Shown: positions 26,032 to 34,182 of the stretch, piece after piece
How the letters are laid out: each line of letters begins with the position of its first letter
Numbering within the stretch: position 1 is the stretch's first letter
Origin: Collinsella sp. OM04-5
Lineage (GTDB): Bacteria; Actinomycetota; Coriobacteriia; Coriobacteriales; Coriobacteriaceae
DNA length: 52,900 bases
Assembly: GCF_003439125.1 (NCBI RefSeq)
Contig: NZ_QSUU01000001.1
Span: 194,909-247,808, forward strand
Direction of reading: 5' to 3'
Translations under genes and position numbers: made by a program
Notes under the pieces: generated by a model
Databases searched by the model: none
Told to the model about the DNA's origin: nothing
Seen by the model: the letters and a program-made list of their open reading frames with translations, nothing else

Positions 26032-26736
26032 ATGGCAATCAAGGTGTTCGCTGACGGTGCAAACCTCGAGGGCATGCTCGACATGTACGAGAGCGGCAAC
26101 GTTCAGGGTTTCACGACCAACCCGTCCCTTATGAAGAAGGGCGGCGTGACGGATTACCGCGCGTTTGCCAAGGAGGTCCTGGCCCACATCACCGATGTGT
26201 CCGTGTCGTTTGAGGTCTTTGCCGACGACGTCGAGACCATGGAGGTCGAGGCCCGCGAGATTGCTGCCTGGGCCGAGAACGTCTACGTCAAGATTCCGTG
26301 CGTGACCACCAAGGGCGAGTCCACCGCCGAGCTGGTGCACAAGCTTTCGGCCGACGGCATCAAGGTCAACGTCACCACCATCTTTACGCCTACGCAGGTC
26401 GACGAGATGGTCGAGGCCGTTGACGCCGAGACGCCGTCCATCATCTCGCTCTTTGCCGGTCGCATCGCCGACACCGGCGTCGATCCCATTCCGTTTGTGA
26501 CGGAGTCGGTCAAGACGGCCGCCGCCAAGCCCAACTGCGAGGTCCTGTGGGCATCCACGCGCGAGCTCATCAACATCTACCAGGCCGAGGCCTGCGGTTG
26601 TCAGATCATCACGGTGCCCAACAGTATCCTGGCCAAGCGCAAGAACATCGGGCGCGACCCGTATGAGGTTTCGCTCGATACCGTGCGCGGCTTTGCCAAG
26701 GATATCGCCGCTTTGGGCTTCCATATCCTGCCGTAA
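26032..26736 (+). CDS. transaldolase / fructose-6-phosphate aldolase family protein (copy 2)
   Basis: 234 aa, roughly four of five residues identical to the product of 22727-23437, with the same FTTNPSLM (27-34), Lys87 in VYVKIP and FAGRIADTGVDP. ATG 26032 follows AAAGGAATC. It is cut off from the PTS genes by a terminator but shares a 12-bp putative operator with the first copy, so the two are probably co-regulated. Differences cluster at 20-21, 67-72, 90-92 and 172-176, some near the active site, which could mean a different acceptor sugar. Its last 20 bases recur as a stray copy at 26872-26891. Confidence 0.88.
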   Translation: MAIKVFADGANLEGMLDMYESGNVQGFTTNPSLMKKGGVTDYRAFAKEVLAHITDVSVSFEVFADDVETMEVEAREIAAWAENVYVKIPCVTTKGESTAELVHKLSADGIKVNVTTIFTPTQVDEMVEAVDAETPSIISLFAGRIADTGVDPIPFVTESVKTAAAKPNCEVLWASTRELINIYQAEACGCQIITVPNSILAKRKNIGRDPYEVSLDTVRGFAKDIAALGFHILP

Positions 26737-26891
26737 CGCGAACACTGGCTGCGCCGCGGGTTGTTCGCCCCGGCCTTTCCTTTCCCTATCGCTCACGCGC
26801 TTCGCGAGGGTCGCGCTAGGTAAAGGAAAGGCCGGGGCTGCCGACACGAGCTTGCCGGCAAGTTAGCACTCGGCTTCCATATCCTGCCGTA
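26716..26891 (+). repeat. direct repeat of transaldolase gene end around a hairpin
   Basis: GGCTTCCATATCCTGCCGTA occurs at 26716-26735 (last codons of the second transaldolase gene) and again at 26872-26891, 156 bp later in non-coding DNA. Between them is a hairpin with arms GCCCCGGCCTTTCCTTTCCC (26767-26786) and GGTAAAGGAAAGGCCGGGGC (26819-26838), pairing at 21 of 22 positions over 26767-26788/26817-26838. Confidence 0.85.
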
Positions 26892-26892
26892 G

Positions 26893-27108
26893 GCAAAGGT
26901 ACCCCCGCCTGCGACGTGCAAAATTGAGAGTATTCAGCAAGGTAAAGGCTTTTACCAGCTGGTTGAAGCACGGAACAGCCCCCGTTTTGGCTCTGACGAC
27001 GCTAAAACGGGGGCTGTTTGTGACTTTATTGCCTCTGAGGAGCGTTCGGAGCGGCGGAAATTGCAGAATACTCGCGATTTTGCACGCTGCTACAGGGGGT
27101 ACCCTTGC
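26893..27108. repeat. nested palindrome with inner bidirectional terminator
   Basis: Outer arms 26892-26940 and 27061-27108 are imperfect reverse complements (shared pieces: GGTACCCCC, CGTGCAAAAT, GAGTATTC, GCAA). Inside, AACAGCCCCCGTTTT (26974-26988) and AAAACGGGGGCTGTT (27004-27018) pair perfectly. The block lies between the convergent transaldolase and tex genes, and no gene is seen in 26737-27117. Confidence 0.8.
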
Positions 27109-27117
27109 TTTGGCGGT

Positions 27118-29265
27118 TTATTTCCCCTGCACCATGGTGAGCGAGATCTTCTTGCGGTCGCGATCGACCTTTTCGACCCACACCTTGACCGTGTCGCCGA
27201 CGCGCACCACGTCGCTTGGGTGCTTGACGAAGCGGTTGGCCAGTTTGGAGATGTGCACGAGGCCGTCCTGGTGCACGCCCACGTCGACGAAGGCGCCAAA
27301 GTCGACGACGTTGCGCACCGTGCCCTTGAGCTCCATGCCGGGTTCCAGGTCGTCGATGGAAAGTGCCGAGCGGCTAAAGACCACCTCGGGCGCGTCGTCT
27401 CGCGGGTCGCGGCCGGGCTTCTTGAGCTCGTTGACAATGTCGATGAGCGTGAGGGTACCGCAGTCCAGGTCGCTTGCCAGCGTCGAGATGCTGCCCAGGC
27501 GGCGCTCGATGTCGGGCACGCCGCCGCGGCTGAGCTCGCTTGCCGCAACGCCGGCGCGCTCCAGGACGGCCGTGGCCACCTCGTAGCTTTCGGGGTGGAC
27601 GCTTGTCGCGTCGAGCGGGTTCTTGCCGCCGCTGATGCGCAGGAAACCTGCGGCGTTGAGGTACGCCTTGGGTCCCAGCTTGGGGACCTTCTTGAGCTGG
27701 CGGCGATCGGTAAAGGCGCCGTTTTCCTCGCGGAAAGCCACGATGTTTTTGGCCACGCTCGGCGTGATGCCCGATACGTATCCCAGCAGGCTCGCGCTCG
27801 CGGTGTTCACGTCGACGCCCACGCGGTTAACGACGTCCTCCACCACGTGGCCCAGGGTGCGCGAGAGTTCGGCCTGGTCAAGGTCGTGCTGGTATTGACC
27901 CACGCCGATGGACTGGGGCGGAATCTTGACGAGCTCTGCCAGCGGGTCTTGCAGGCGGCGGCCCAGGCTCATGGCGCCACGTACGGTGACGTCCAGGTCG
28001 GGATATTCCTGGCTGGCGAGCTCGGAGGCGGAGTACACCGATGCGCCGGCCTCGTTGACGATGGTGTAGCGAAGGCTGGGCGCCTGCTCGGCAATGAACT
28101 CCGAGACGACTTCCTCGGTCTCGCGGCTGGCGGTGCCGTTGCCGATGACGATGGTGTTGACGCCGTCCTTCTTGACGAGGCGGGCGAGCTCGCGCTTGGT
28201 GCCGGCGACGTCGTGGCGCGGCTTGGTGGGGTAGACCACGCCGTGGTCGAGCAGCTTGCCGGTCTCGTCCATGACGGCGACCTTGCAGCCAGTGCGGTAG
28301 CCCGGATCGAGCGCGAGCACGCGGGCGCCGCGCACGGGGCGTGCCGAGAGCAGGCCCTCAAGATTCTTGGCAAAGACGTTGATGGCCTCGGTCTGCGCGC
28401 GGACGGTGAGCTTGGCGCGGGCCTCGCGCTCCAGCGAGGGGGCCATGAGGCGCTTGTAACCATCGGCGATGGCGGCATCGAAGATGGGAGCAAACACGCC
28501 CTGGCGTCGGGGCCAACGGCTGCCGAGGCGCGCCGTGGCGGCAGCGCCGTCGACGTTCACGCGCACGCGGAGCTTACCCTCGCGCTCACCGCGGTCGATA
28601 GCCAGCACGCGGTGGTTAGGGATGCGGCGCAGCGGCTCGTCAAAGTTGTAGTAAGGCTCGTAGGGAGTCTTCTCCGCGGGGTCGGTGGCCTCGACGACGA
28701 TATCGGCGGTGTTTTGCGTAAAGGCGCGCAGGTCGGCGACGTTCTCAGGGTCCTCGGCCACCGTCTCGGCCACGATGTCGGCGGCGCCGGCAAGCGCCTT
28801 CTCAGGTGTGTCGAAGCCGGCCTCCTCGTTGACGTATTCCGCGGCGGCGTCGAGCGCGCTGCCCTTGGCCGAGGCCTGCATGATGATCATGTTGGCAAGC
28901 GGCTCCAGACCTGCCTCGCGGGCCTTCTGCGCGCGGGTCATGCGCTTTTTGCGGTAGGGCTTATAGAGGTCCTCGACACGCTGGAGCTGTGTGGCCTCGC
29001 GGATCTGCTGCTCGAGCTCGGGCGTGAGCTTGCCCTGTGCGTCGATGAGCAGGATGACGTCCTCTTTGCGCTGCTCAAGATTGCGCAGGTAGGACAGGCG
29101 CTCGTCGAGTGCGCGCAGGGCGACGTCGTCCATGCCGCCGGTGGTTTCCTTGCGGTAGCGCGAGATAAAGGGGATGGTGTTGCCCTCGTCGATGAGCTTG
29201 ACGGTCGCCTCGACATTGGCGGCCTTAAGGTTGAGCTCGCGGGCGAGCTGGGCGATAAGATCCAT
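27118..29265 (-). CDS. tex: Tex family RNA-binding transcriptional accessory protein
   Basis: 715 aa. Tex N-terminal helical domain (about 1-190, with TIPFISRYRKE and RVEDLYKPYRKKR), YqgF-like nuclease fold (about 310-440, VLALDPGYRTGCKVAV), helix-hairpin-helix region (about 490-560, NTASASLLGYVSGI) and a C-terminal S1 RNA-binding domain (about 635-712, MELKGTVRNVVDFGAFVDVG). Tex binds nucleic acid and RNA polymerase and affects transcription-translation coupling. ATG 29265 has AGGAA upstream; an 18-codon longer frame is rejected because it has no ribosome site and runs across the promoter. Length is normal. Confidence 0.93.
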   Translation of the reverse strand: MDLIAQLARELNLKAANVEATVKLIDEGNTIPFISRYRKETTGGMDDVALRALDERLSYLRNLEQRKEDVILLIDAQGKLTPELEQQIREATQLQRVEDLYKPYRKKRMTRAQKAREAGLEPLANMIIMQASAKGSALDAAAEYVNEEAGFDTPEKALAGAADIVAETVAEDPENVADLRAFTQNTADIVVEATDPAEKTPYEPYYNFDEPLRRIPNHRVLAIDRGEREGKLRVRVNVDGAAATARLGSRWPRRQGVFAPIFDAAIADGYKRLMAPSLEREARAKLTVRAQTEAINVFAKNLEGLLSARPVRGARVLALDPGYRTGCKVAVMDETGKLLDHGVVYPTKPRHDVAGTKRELARLVKKDGVNTIVIGNGTASRETEEVVSEFIAEQAPSLRYTIVNEAGASVYSASELASQEYPDLDVTVRGAMSLGRRLQDPLAELVKIPPQSIGVGQYQHDLDQAELSRTLGHVVEDVVNRVGVDVNTASASLLGYVSGITPSVAKNIVAFREENGAFTDRRQLKKVPKLGPKAYLNAAGFLRISGGKNPLDATSVHPESYEVATAVLERAGVAASELSRGGVPDIERRLGSISTLASDLDCGTLTLIDIVNELKKPGRDPRDDAPEVVFSRSALSIDDLEPGMELKGTVRNVVDFGAFVDVGVHQDGLVHISKLANRFVKHPSDVVRVGDTVKVWVEKVDRDRKKISLTMVQGK

Positions 29266-29348
29266 GGGAATTCCTGTCTGTGAGTACGTTACAGGTGCAT
29301 GAGCCACCCAGTCTACCACCCGCCCGCGCGCCGCGGCTGCAAAGAAAA

Positions 29349-29378
29349 GCCCCGCGGGCAGGAGGCTGCTCGTGGGGC
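29349..29378 (-). terminator. terminator of the oxidoreductase operon
   Basis: On the minus strand GCCCCACGAGCAG (29378-29366) pairs with CTGCCCGCGGGGC (29361-29349) and is followed by TTTTCTTT. It closes the operon of 29452-32767. Confidence 0.75.
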
Positions 29379-29451
29379 AAAGAAGAGGGGCTTATTTGTG
29401 GCGGACCGAGGGACTCGGCATGGGGTTTCTGCCGCGGCCGCTCTTAAGGCA

Positions 29452-30492
29452 TTACAGCTCGACGAGCTGGCCGGTCTCGGCGGCCTCCTTGATGGCGTTA
29501 AGCAGCGTGAGCGTCTTAACGTTGTCGGCGGGGGTCACGACGGGCTCGACCTCGCGGCGGACGACCTTCACAAAGTGCTTGAGCTGCATCTTGTGCGGCA
29601 GCGCCGGGTCCACGGCCGGGATCTCCATCTGCAGCGGCTTGTGCCAGTTGGAGGCACCGTTGTAGGAGAACTGGTGCAGGCGGGGCAGCGAAAGGGCGCC
29701 CAAGGTTCCGCCGATAAAGTAGGCGTCGGCGTCGAAGGGACGGTACTGCGGGTCCTCGCGAGCGGTGGCCTCCCAGTTCCAGGGGCTGGCGGTGGCATCG
29801 GAGATGGTCATGCTTGCGAGCGCGCCATCGGCAAAACGGACGTTGACCACGGCGGAGTCCTCAGTCTCAAAACCGCGGGCGGCGCTGGACTGCATACCCT
29901 GGACGGCGACGGGCTCGCCCAGCAGATAGCGGAGCAGGTCGACGTCGTGAACCAGGTTAACCAGGATCGGGCCGGCACCCTTCTTGCGGCGCCACTCGAC
30001 ATCGAAGTACTCGTCATTCTTATAGATCATGTAGTGGAAGCTCGACACGGTGAGCTTGCCCAGCTCGCCGGACTCGATGATCTCTTTGGCTTTGTTGACG
30101 AAGGGGTTGTGACGACGGTGCTGGCCCACGAGCACGGGCACGCCGGCGGTCTCGGCCTCGGCGGCAAAGGTCTGGGCATCCTCGAGGTCATTGGAGATCG
30201 GCTTTTCGACCAGCGGCACGATGTTGCGCTTCACGGCCTCGCGGGCAACGCCCAGATGCAGGTCGTTGGGGGTGGCGATGATGACGGCCTCGGGCTTGAC
30301 CTCGTCCATCATCTGGGCGGGATCGGTAAAGAACGGCACGCCGGCAGCCTCGGCCGTGGCGCGGGCGCCCTCAAAGGCGTCGGCGATGGCGACGAGCTCG
30401 GCCTCGGGCTCCTCGGTGACAAAGCGGATGTGGTTGCGGCCCATGGCGCCGGCGCCGATGACGGCAATGCGGACGGGGTTGAGCTCAGACAT
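29452..30492 (-). CDS. Gfo/Idh/MocA family oxidoreductase
   Basis: 346 aa NAD(P)-dependent sugar or polyol dehydrogenase. Rossmann motif VIGAGAMGRNH (11-21), IATPNDLH, and the conserved lysine of VEKPISND (about 95) identify the family; FHYMIYKNDEYF and the second alpha/beta domain follow. Length is normal. ATG 30492 has AAGGAG 8 nt upstream. Third in an operon with an MFS carrier and an SDR dehydrogenase, all facing away from a LysR regulator. The set looks like uptake and oxidation of a polyol, inositol- or sugar-acid-like compound, but no substrate can be assigned. Confidence 0.87.
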   Translation of the reverse strand: MSELNPVRIAVIGAGAMGRNHIRFVTEEPEAELVAIADAFEGARATAEAAGVPFFTDPAQMMDEVKPEAVIIATPNDLHLGVAREAVKRNIVPLVEKPISNDLEDAQTFAAEAETAGVPVLVGQHRRHNPFVNKAKEIIESGELGKLTVSSFHYMIYKNDEYFDVEWRRKKGAGPILVNLVHDVDLLRYLLGEPVAVQGMQSSAARGFETEDSAVVNVRFADGALASMTISDATASPWNWEATAREDPQYRPFDADAYFIGGTLGALSLPRLHQFSYNGASNWHKPLQMEIPAVDPALPHKMQLKHFVKVVRREVEPVVTPADNVKTLTLLNAIKEAAETGQLVEL

Positions 30493-30520
30493 TTCGACTC
30501 CTTAATGCTGGTGGCTGGTG

Positions 30521-30556
30521 GAATGTGACAAAGGGACGGTCCCTCATGTCACATCG
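30521..30556. repeat. dispersed palindrome TGTGACAAAGGGAC copy
   Basis: GAATGTGACAAAGGGAC at 30521-30537 with GTCCCTCATGTCACAT to 30554: same family as 13078-13117, slightly decayed in the right arm. It lies between the MFS and oxidoreductase genes and may lower expression of the last gene. Confidence 0.75.
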
Positions 30557-30562
30557 GTAAAA

Positions 30563-31819
30563 CTAAGCGGACTTCTTCTTGCTGTCGGAGACCATCATGT
30601 AGACGGTGAGTACGACGGCGATGGCGGCGATCACGATGGCGCCGTAGAAGGACTGCTGGTAGGCGGCGCTGCCGGCCTCGGCGTGATACAGCACGGCGGT
30701 GATGGGCTGGCTGATCCAGGTGGAAGCGGCGTAGCCCAGGAACATGATGCCGTAGTTGACGCCGATGTTGCTGGTACCAAAGGCGCCACCGGTAAGCGGC
30801 GGGTAGATGACGAGCAGGGCGCCAAAGCTAAAGCCGAGCAGGGCGAGCGCCACAAAGAACATGCTCTGCGTAAAGCTCATCGACATGATGACGAGCGCGA
30901 CGATGGTGACGACAAGGCTGATGAGCAGCGACTTGTAGGCGCCGAGCTTGTCAATGATCTGGCCAAAGGACAGACGACCGACCAGGTTGGCGCAGGTGTT
31001 GACGGAGACCACTACACCGCCGAGGGCGACAGCTGCGGCGCACGTGGGGTCGGCGAAGAGCTGGACGGCGGCGATGGAGGCAACCTTGCCCACGAGCAGG
31101 GTGCCTGCAGTGGCAGCAAAGGCGAAGGTGACGATGAGGATCCAAAAGCGCGGGGTTTTGACCATCTCGCCCGGGGTGAGGTCGCCGAAGGTGCCGGCGT
31201 GTGCGCCGCCCTTGGGGGCCTCGAAGCCCTCGGGCAGCCAACCGGCCTCGGGGGCCTTCAGGAACAGGGCGGAGGCGGCGATCATCGCAAAGAAGATGAC
31301 GCCGAGTGCCTTGAGGGCGCCAAAGATGCCCAGGCTCGGGATGAGCAGCGAGGCGAGCACCGGGGACAGCACGGCGGGGCCGGCGGTCGAAGCGGCCAGG
31401 GTGATGCCGGAGGCCAGGCCCTTCTTGTCGATGAACCACTTTTGGCCGGTGGTGAGCGCCGGGTTGTAACCCAGGCCGTTGCCGATGGCGGCGACGAGCG
31501 AGAACCACAGGTAGAACTGCCACGGCTCGGTGACGGTGCCAGACATGAACCAGCCCAGGCCGTAGCACACGGCGGCGGCGATCACGACGTTGCGGGGGCC
31601 GATCTTATCGGAGATGCGGCCGGCGAAGATGCCTGTCACGGCCATGATGGTCTGAAAGACCGGGAAAGCCCAGGTAAGGGCGCTGGACCACTCGGGGTAG
31701 ACGGCGAGCAGGTTCTTGCTCACGACGGAATACAGCGCGATGGAGCTGATAAAGAACATGGTGACGCACGCGGCGGAAAGCACGACGGCGCGACCCTTGT
31801 TGGAGTTGGTGGAAGCCAT
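30563..31819 (-). CDS. MFS transporter, OxlT (oxalate/formate antiporter-like) family
   Basis: 418 aa, twelve membrane helices. GRISDKIGPRNVV between helices 2 and 3 is the MFS signature loop; GLGYNPALTTGQKWFIDKKG (in pieces: GNGLGYNPA, WFIDKKGLASGI) is characteristic of the OxlT/monocarboxylate branch. It probably carries a small organic acid. It lies between the SDR and the Gfo/Idh genes in one operon, 66 bp after the SDR gene. The substrate is presumably what those two enzymes oxidise. Confidence 0.86.
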   Translation of the reverse strand: MASTNSNKGRAVVLSAACVTMFFISSIALYSVVSKNLLAVYPEWSSALTWAFPVFQTIMAVTGIFAGRISDKIGPRNVVIAAAVCYGLGWFMSGTVTEPWQFYLWFSLVAAIGNGLGYNPALTTGQKWFIDKKGLASGITLAASTAGPAVLSPVLASLLIPSLGIFGALKALGVIFFAMIAASALFLKAPEAGWLPEGFEAPKGGAHAGTFGDLTPGEMVKTPRFWILIVTFAFAATAGTLLVGKVASIAAVQLFADPTCAAAVALGGVVVSVNTCANLVGRLSFGQIIDKLGAYKSLLISLVVTIVALVIMSMSFTQSMFFVALALLGFSFGALLVIYPPLTGGAFGTSNIGVNYGIMFLGYAASTWISQPITAVLYHAEAGSAAYQQSFYGAIVIAAIAVVLTVYMMVSDSKKKSA

Positions 31820-31885
31820 TGGACTCTTTCTAATCGATGCGGGGGAGGGGCGGACACGTCCGCGGGGCCTCCCTGTCAGGCTGGT

Positions 31886-32767
31886 TTACTGGTCAGTGGG
31901 CTTTGCGACGCCAGACTCGTCGGACCAAAGCTCGACACCCTTGTTCTTGAGGTAGTTGTCGGCAAAGGCTCGACGGCCGCCGGGCTTGGCGGTGAGGTCG
32001 CCCATCATATTGGAGAAGCCGCCGTCGACCTTGATGGCGTCGCCGGTGGTAAAGTCCGAGCGCTTGGACGCCAGGAACATGACGGCGTTGGCGATATCGC
32101 TGACCTCGCCGATGCGGCGCGTGGCGATGAGACGGCTGCGGCTCTTCTCGACCTCGGGGTCGGCGTAAAAGCTCGCCGACATGGGGGTCTTAACAAAGCA
32201 GGGCTCGACGCAATTGGAACGCACGCCGTAGGGACCCCACTCGGCAGCCAACATCTTCGACATCATGTTGACGCCCGCCTTGGTGGAGCTGTACACGCCC
32301 GAGAACGTCTCGGGGGAGTGGCTGGCAACGGTCGAGATGTGCACCAGGCGACCATGGCCGGCCTTGATCATCTCGCGACCAAAGCGCTGCGAGGTGATGA
32401 AGTAGCCGGTGAGGTTGACGTTGAGGACCTCGTTCCAGTCACTCAGCGGCAGGTCTTCCATGGCTGCGAAGCGCAGGATGCCGGCAGTGTTGACGAGGAC
32501 GTCGACGCGGCCGAAGTCGGCGATGGTGGCATCGACAGCGGCCTGAACCTCGGCCTCGTCGGTGGCGTTCATCTTGTAGCCCTCGGCGTGGATGCCAAAC
32601 TCGGCGGCGAGGTCGGCGGCCGCGGCCTTGACCTTCTCCTCGTCCAGGTCGAGCAGGACGACGTTGGCGCCGTTGCGGGCGAACTCGCGGCAGATCTCGA
32701 CGCCCATGCCGCCGAGTGCGCCGGTCACAGCGCAGACATCGCCCTCGAGCTTAAGCCAGTTGCTCAT
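31886..32767 (-). CDS. short-chain dehydrogenase/reductase (SDR)
   Basis: 293 aa, classical SDR with a C-terminal extension. Cofactor motif TGALGGMG (15-22), LLDLDEEK (Asp after strand 2, favouring NAD+), VNTAGIL in place of the usual NNAG, catalytic Ser in ISTVAS, Tyr and Lys in YSSTK. The last 40 residues after VDGGFS are longer than usual and rich in charged residues. First gene of the operon, divergent from the LysR gene. ATG 32767 follows AAGGGAAG. Collinsella is known for SDR-type hydroxysteroid dehydrogenases, but this sequence looks like a generic sugar/alcohol SDR and I would not assign bile-acid activity. Confidence 0.88.
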   Translation of the reverse strand: MSNWLKLEGDVCAVTGALGGMGVEICREFARNGANVVLLDLDEEKVKAAAADLAAEFGIHAEGYKMNATDEAEVQAAVDATIADFGRVDVLVNTAGILRFAAMEDLPLSDWNEVLNVNLTGYFITSQRFGREMIKAGHGRLVHISTVASHSPETFSGVYSSTKAGVNMMSKMLAAEWGPYGVRSNCVEPCFVKTPMSASFYADPEVEKSRSRLIATRRIGEVSDIANAVMFLASKRSDFTTGDAIKVDGGFSNMMGDLTAKPGGRRAFADNYLKNKGVELWSDESGVAKPTDQ

Positions 32768-32999
32768 AGGAACTTCCCTTCTTGTGCCTCCCGGTGGGTC
32801 GCTCCCATTAATCGACCCACGTGGTTTTCGCTGGTTATCGTATGCTTTGCATTTGCGCAGGTGAATTGCATATTTGTTAGAATGGCGTTAACCGTAGGTT
32901 TACACTATGCGATGCAGTTTTTCTCAATTGAGCGCGTGACCTGCCAAAACGACCCCCTTCGGCAGTTCATTGCCATGCGTCTGGAAACGGGAGATTGAC
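32768..32999. promoter_or_regulatory. divergent SDR/LysR control region
   Basis: Contains TAACC-GTA-GGTTTA (32889-32902), an inverted repeat of the T-N11-A kind bound by LysR regulators, between the two divergent start codons. TAGAAT at 32878-32883 could be a plus-strand -10 box for the lysR gene. Confidence 0.45.
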
Positions 33000-33878
33000 G
33001 TGTACGATCGACGACTCGAGGCCATATCGGCCGCCGCGGAGCTGGGAAGCTTCTCACGGGCGGCGGCAAAATTGCGCGTGTCGACCCCGGCGCTCGTCAA
33101 GCAGGTGTCGGGCTTCGAGGCCGAGTTTGGCATCACGTTGTTCGAGCGCTCGCATTCTGGTGTTAAGGTGACGCCGGCGGGCGCTCTGCTGGTGGACGAC
33201 GCGCGCTCGATCATGCGGCAGTCCGAGGACGCGCTGCGCCGCGCCCGACGCGCGGCGGGCGATGGCGGTGCCGTGCGTCTGGGCGTGTCGATGATGTGCC
33301 CGGGGCGCCAGACGCTGTCGATGTGGTCGGGCATCCACGATCTGGAACCGTCGCTGCGATTTGAGATCGTGCCGGTAAGCGACCTCTATGACGAGCGCGA
33401 GACCGTCATGCGCAGCTTGGGCCGCGAGGTCGATGTGGTGCAGTCGAGTTTTTCGACCCCGCGCTGGGGTGACGCCTGCCAAAAGCTCCGCATTGTCAAC
33501 GTGCCGTTTTATATCGACCTGCCGCGCACGAGCTCGCTGGCGCGCAAGAATCGCATTGCGGTCGCCGACTTGGAGGGCATGCGTCTGCGCGTGCTCCGCC
33601 ACGGCAACGACGCTATGGACAGCCTGCGTATCGATCTTTTGGCAGACGGCGGCGTGGATGTGATCGATGTGGATAGCTTTGACTTTGCACTCTTTAACGA
33701 GGCGGAGGAAAAGGGCGACGCGGTGCTCACCTGCGGCGCATGGTCGGGCGTGCACCCGGCTTTTGTAGGCGTGCCGTTCCTATGTGGCCGCGAGGTGCCG
33801 GTCTTCTTGCACTACCCGCTCGAGCCCACCCTCCAAGTACAAAAATTCGTCAACGCCATGGCCCAACTCCTCAACTAG
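33000..33878 (+). CDS. LysR-family transcriptional regulator
   Basis: 292 aa. N-terminal winged helix (1-62) with LGSFSRAAAKLRVSTPALVKQV and ITLFERS, then a periplasmic-binding-like effector domain. GTG 33000 is taken as start: GGGAGA lies 6-8 nt upstream, and the protein then begins VYDRRLEAISAAAE, aligned with family N-termini; a longer ATG frame has no ribosome site. Divergent from the SDR-MFS-Gfo/Idh operon, which it most likely controls. Confidence 0.88.
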   Translation: MYDRRLEAISAAAELGSFSRAAAKLRVSTPALVKQVSGFEAEFGITLFERSHSGVKVTPAGALLVDDARSIMRQSEDALRRARRAAGDGGAVRLGVSMMCPGRQTLSMWSGIHDLEPSLRFEIVPVSDLYDERETVMRSLGREVDVVQSSFSTPRWGDACQKLRIVNVPFYIDLPRTSSLARKNRIAVADLEGMRLRVLRHGNDAMDSLRIDLLADGGVDVIDVDSFDFALFNEAEEKGDAVLTCGAWSGVHPAFVGVPFLCGREVPVFLHYPLEPTLQVQKFVNAMAQLLN

Positions 33879-33893
33879 CTCATTTGGCGCGGG

Positions 33894-33984
33894 TAGTCTT
33901 TTTGGGACGGGGCTTTTTAGCTACTTTTGCCGCCCTGCCTGCGCACCCTCAAAGTAGTCAAAAAGCCCCGTCCCAAAAAGACTA
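33894..33984. repeat. perfect 25-bp-stem palindrome
   Basis: TAGTCTTTTTGGGACGGGGC plus five T (33894-33918) is perfectly complementary to 33960-33984; inner bases GCTACTTT/AAAGTAG extend the pairing. First of three palindromes that fill the 304-bp gap 33879-34182 between the convergent lysR and ABC exporter genes. Confidence 0.88.
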
Positions 33985-33991
33985 ACAAAAC

Positions 33992-34019
33992 GAGGCCCTG
34001 GCCAAACGGCCAGGGCCTC
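33992..34019. terminator. bidirectional hairpin
   Basis: GAGGCCCTGGCC-AAAC-GGCCAGGGCCTC, a perfect 12-bp stem, second of three palindromes between the convergent genes. Confidence 0.8.
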
Positions 34020-34062
34020 ACTAACCTTTATTCCGTTTTAAACAACGGGCTGATTGCGCGCA

Positions 34063-34168
34063 GGAGGGTGCCCCGGAGCGGCGGGGTATTTCCTCCGCGC
34101 GCAGTTTCGCAGCGAAGCGAGAATGTTTGAGCACGGAGGAATTACCCCGACGCCCCGGGGCACCCTCC
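34063..34168. repeat. long imperfect palindrome
   Basis: Arms 34063-34097 (GGAGGGTGCCCCGGAGCGGC...) and 34134-34168 (...CGCCCCGGGGCACCCTCC) pair over about 35 bp with four mismatches, with GCGCGCAG and TTTCGCAGCGAAGCGA in the loop. It ends 14 bp before the stop codon of the exporter gene. Confidence 0.8.
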
Positions 34169-34182
34169 GTCAGTAACCGTTC

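Noticed and set aside
31886..32767. Bile-acid hydroxysteroid dehydrogenase
   Set aside because: Tempting because Collinsella has such enzymes, but the sequence shows only general SDR motifs, does not resemble the 7-beta enzyme I remember, and its neighbours suggest sugar or acid metabolism.
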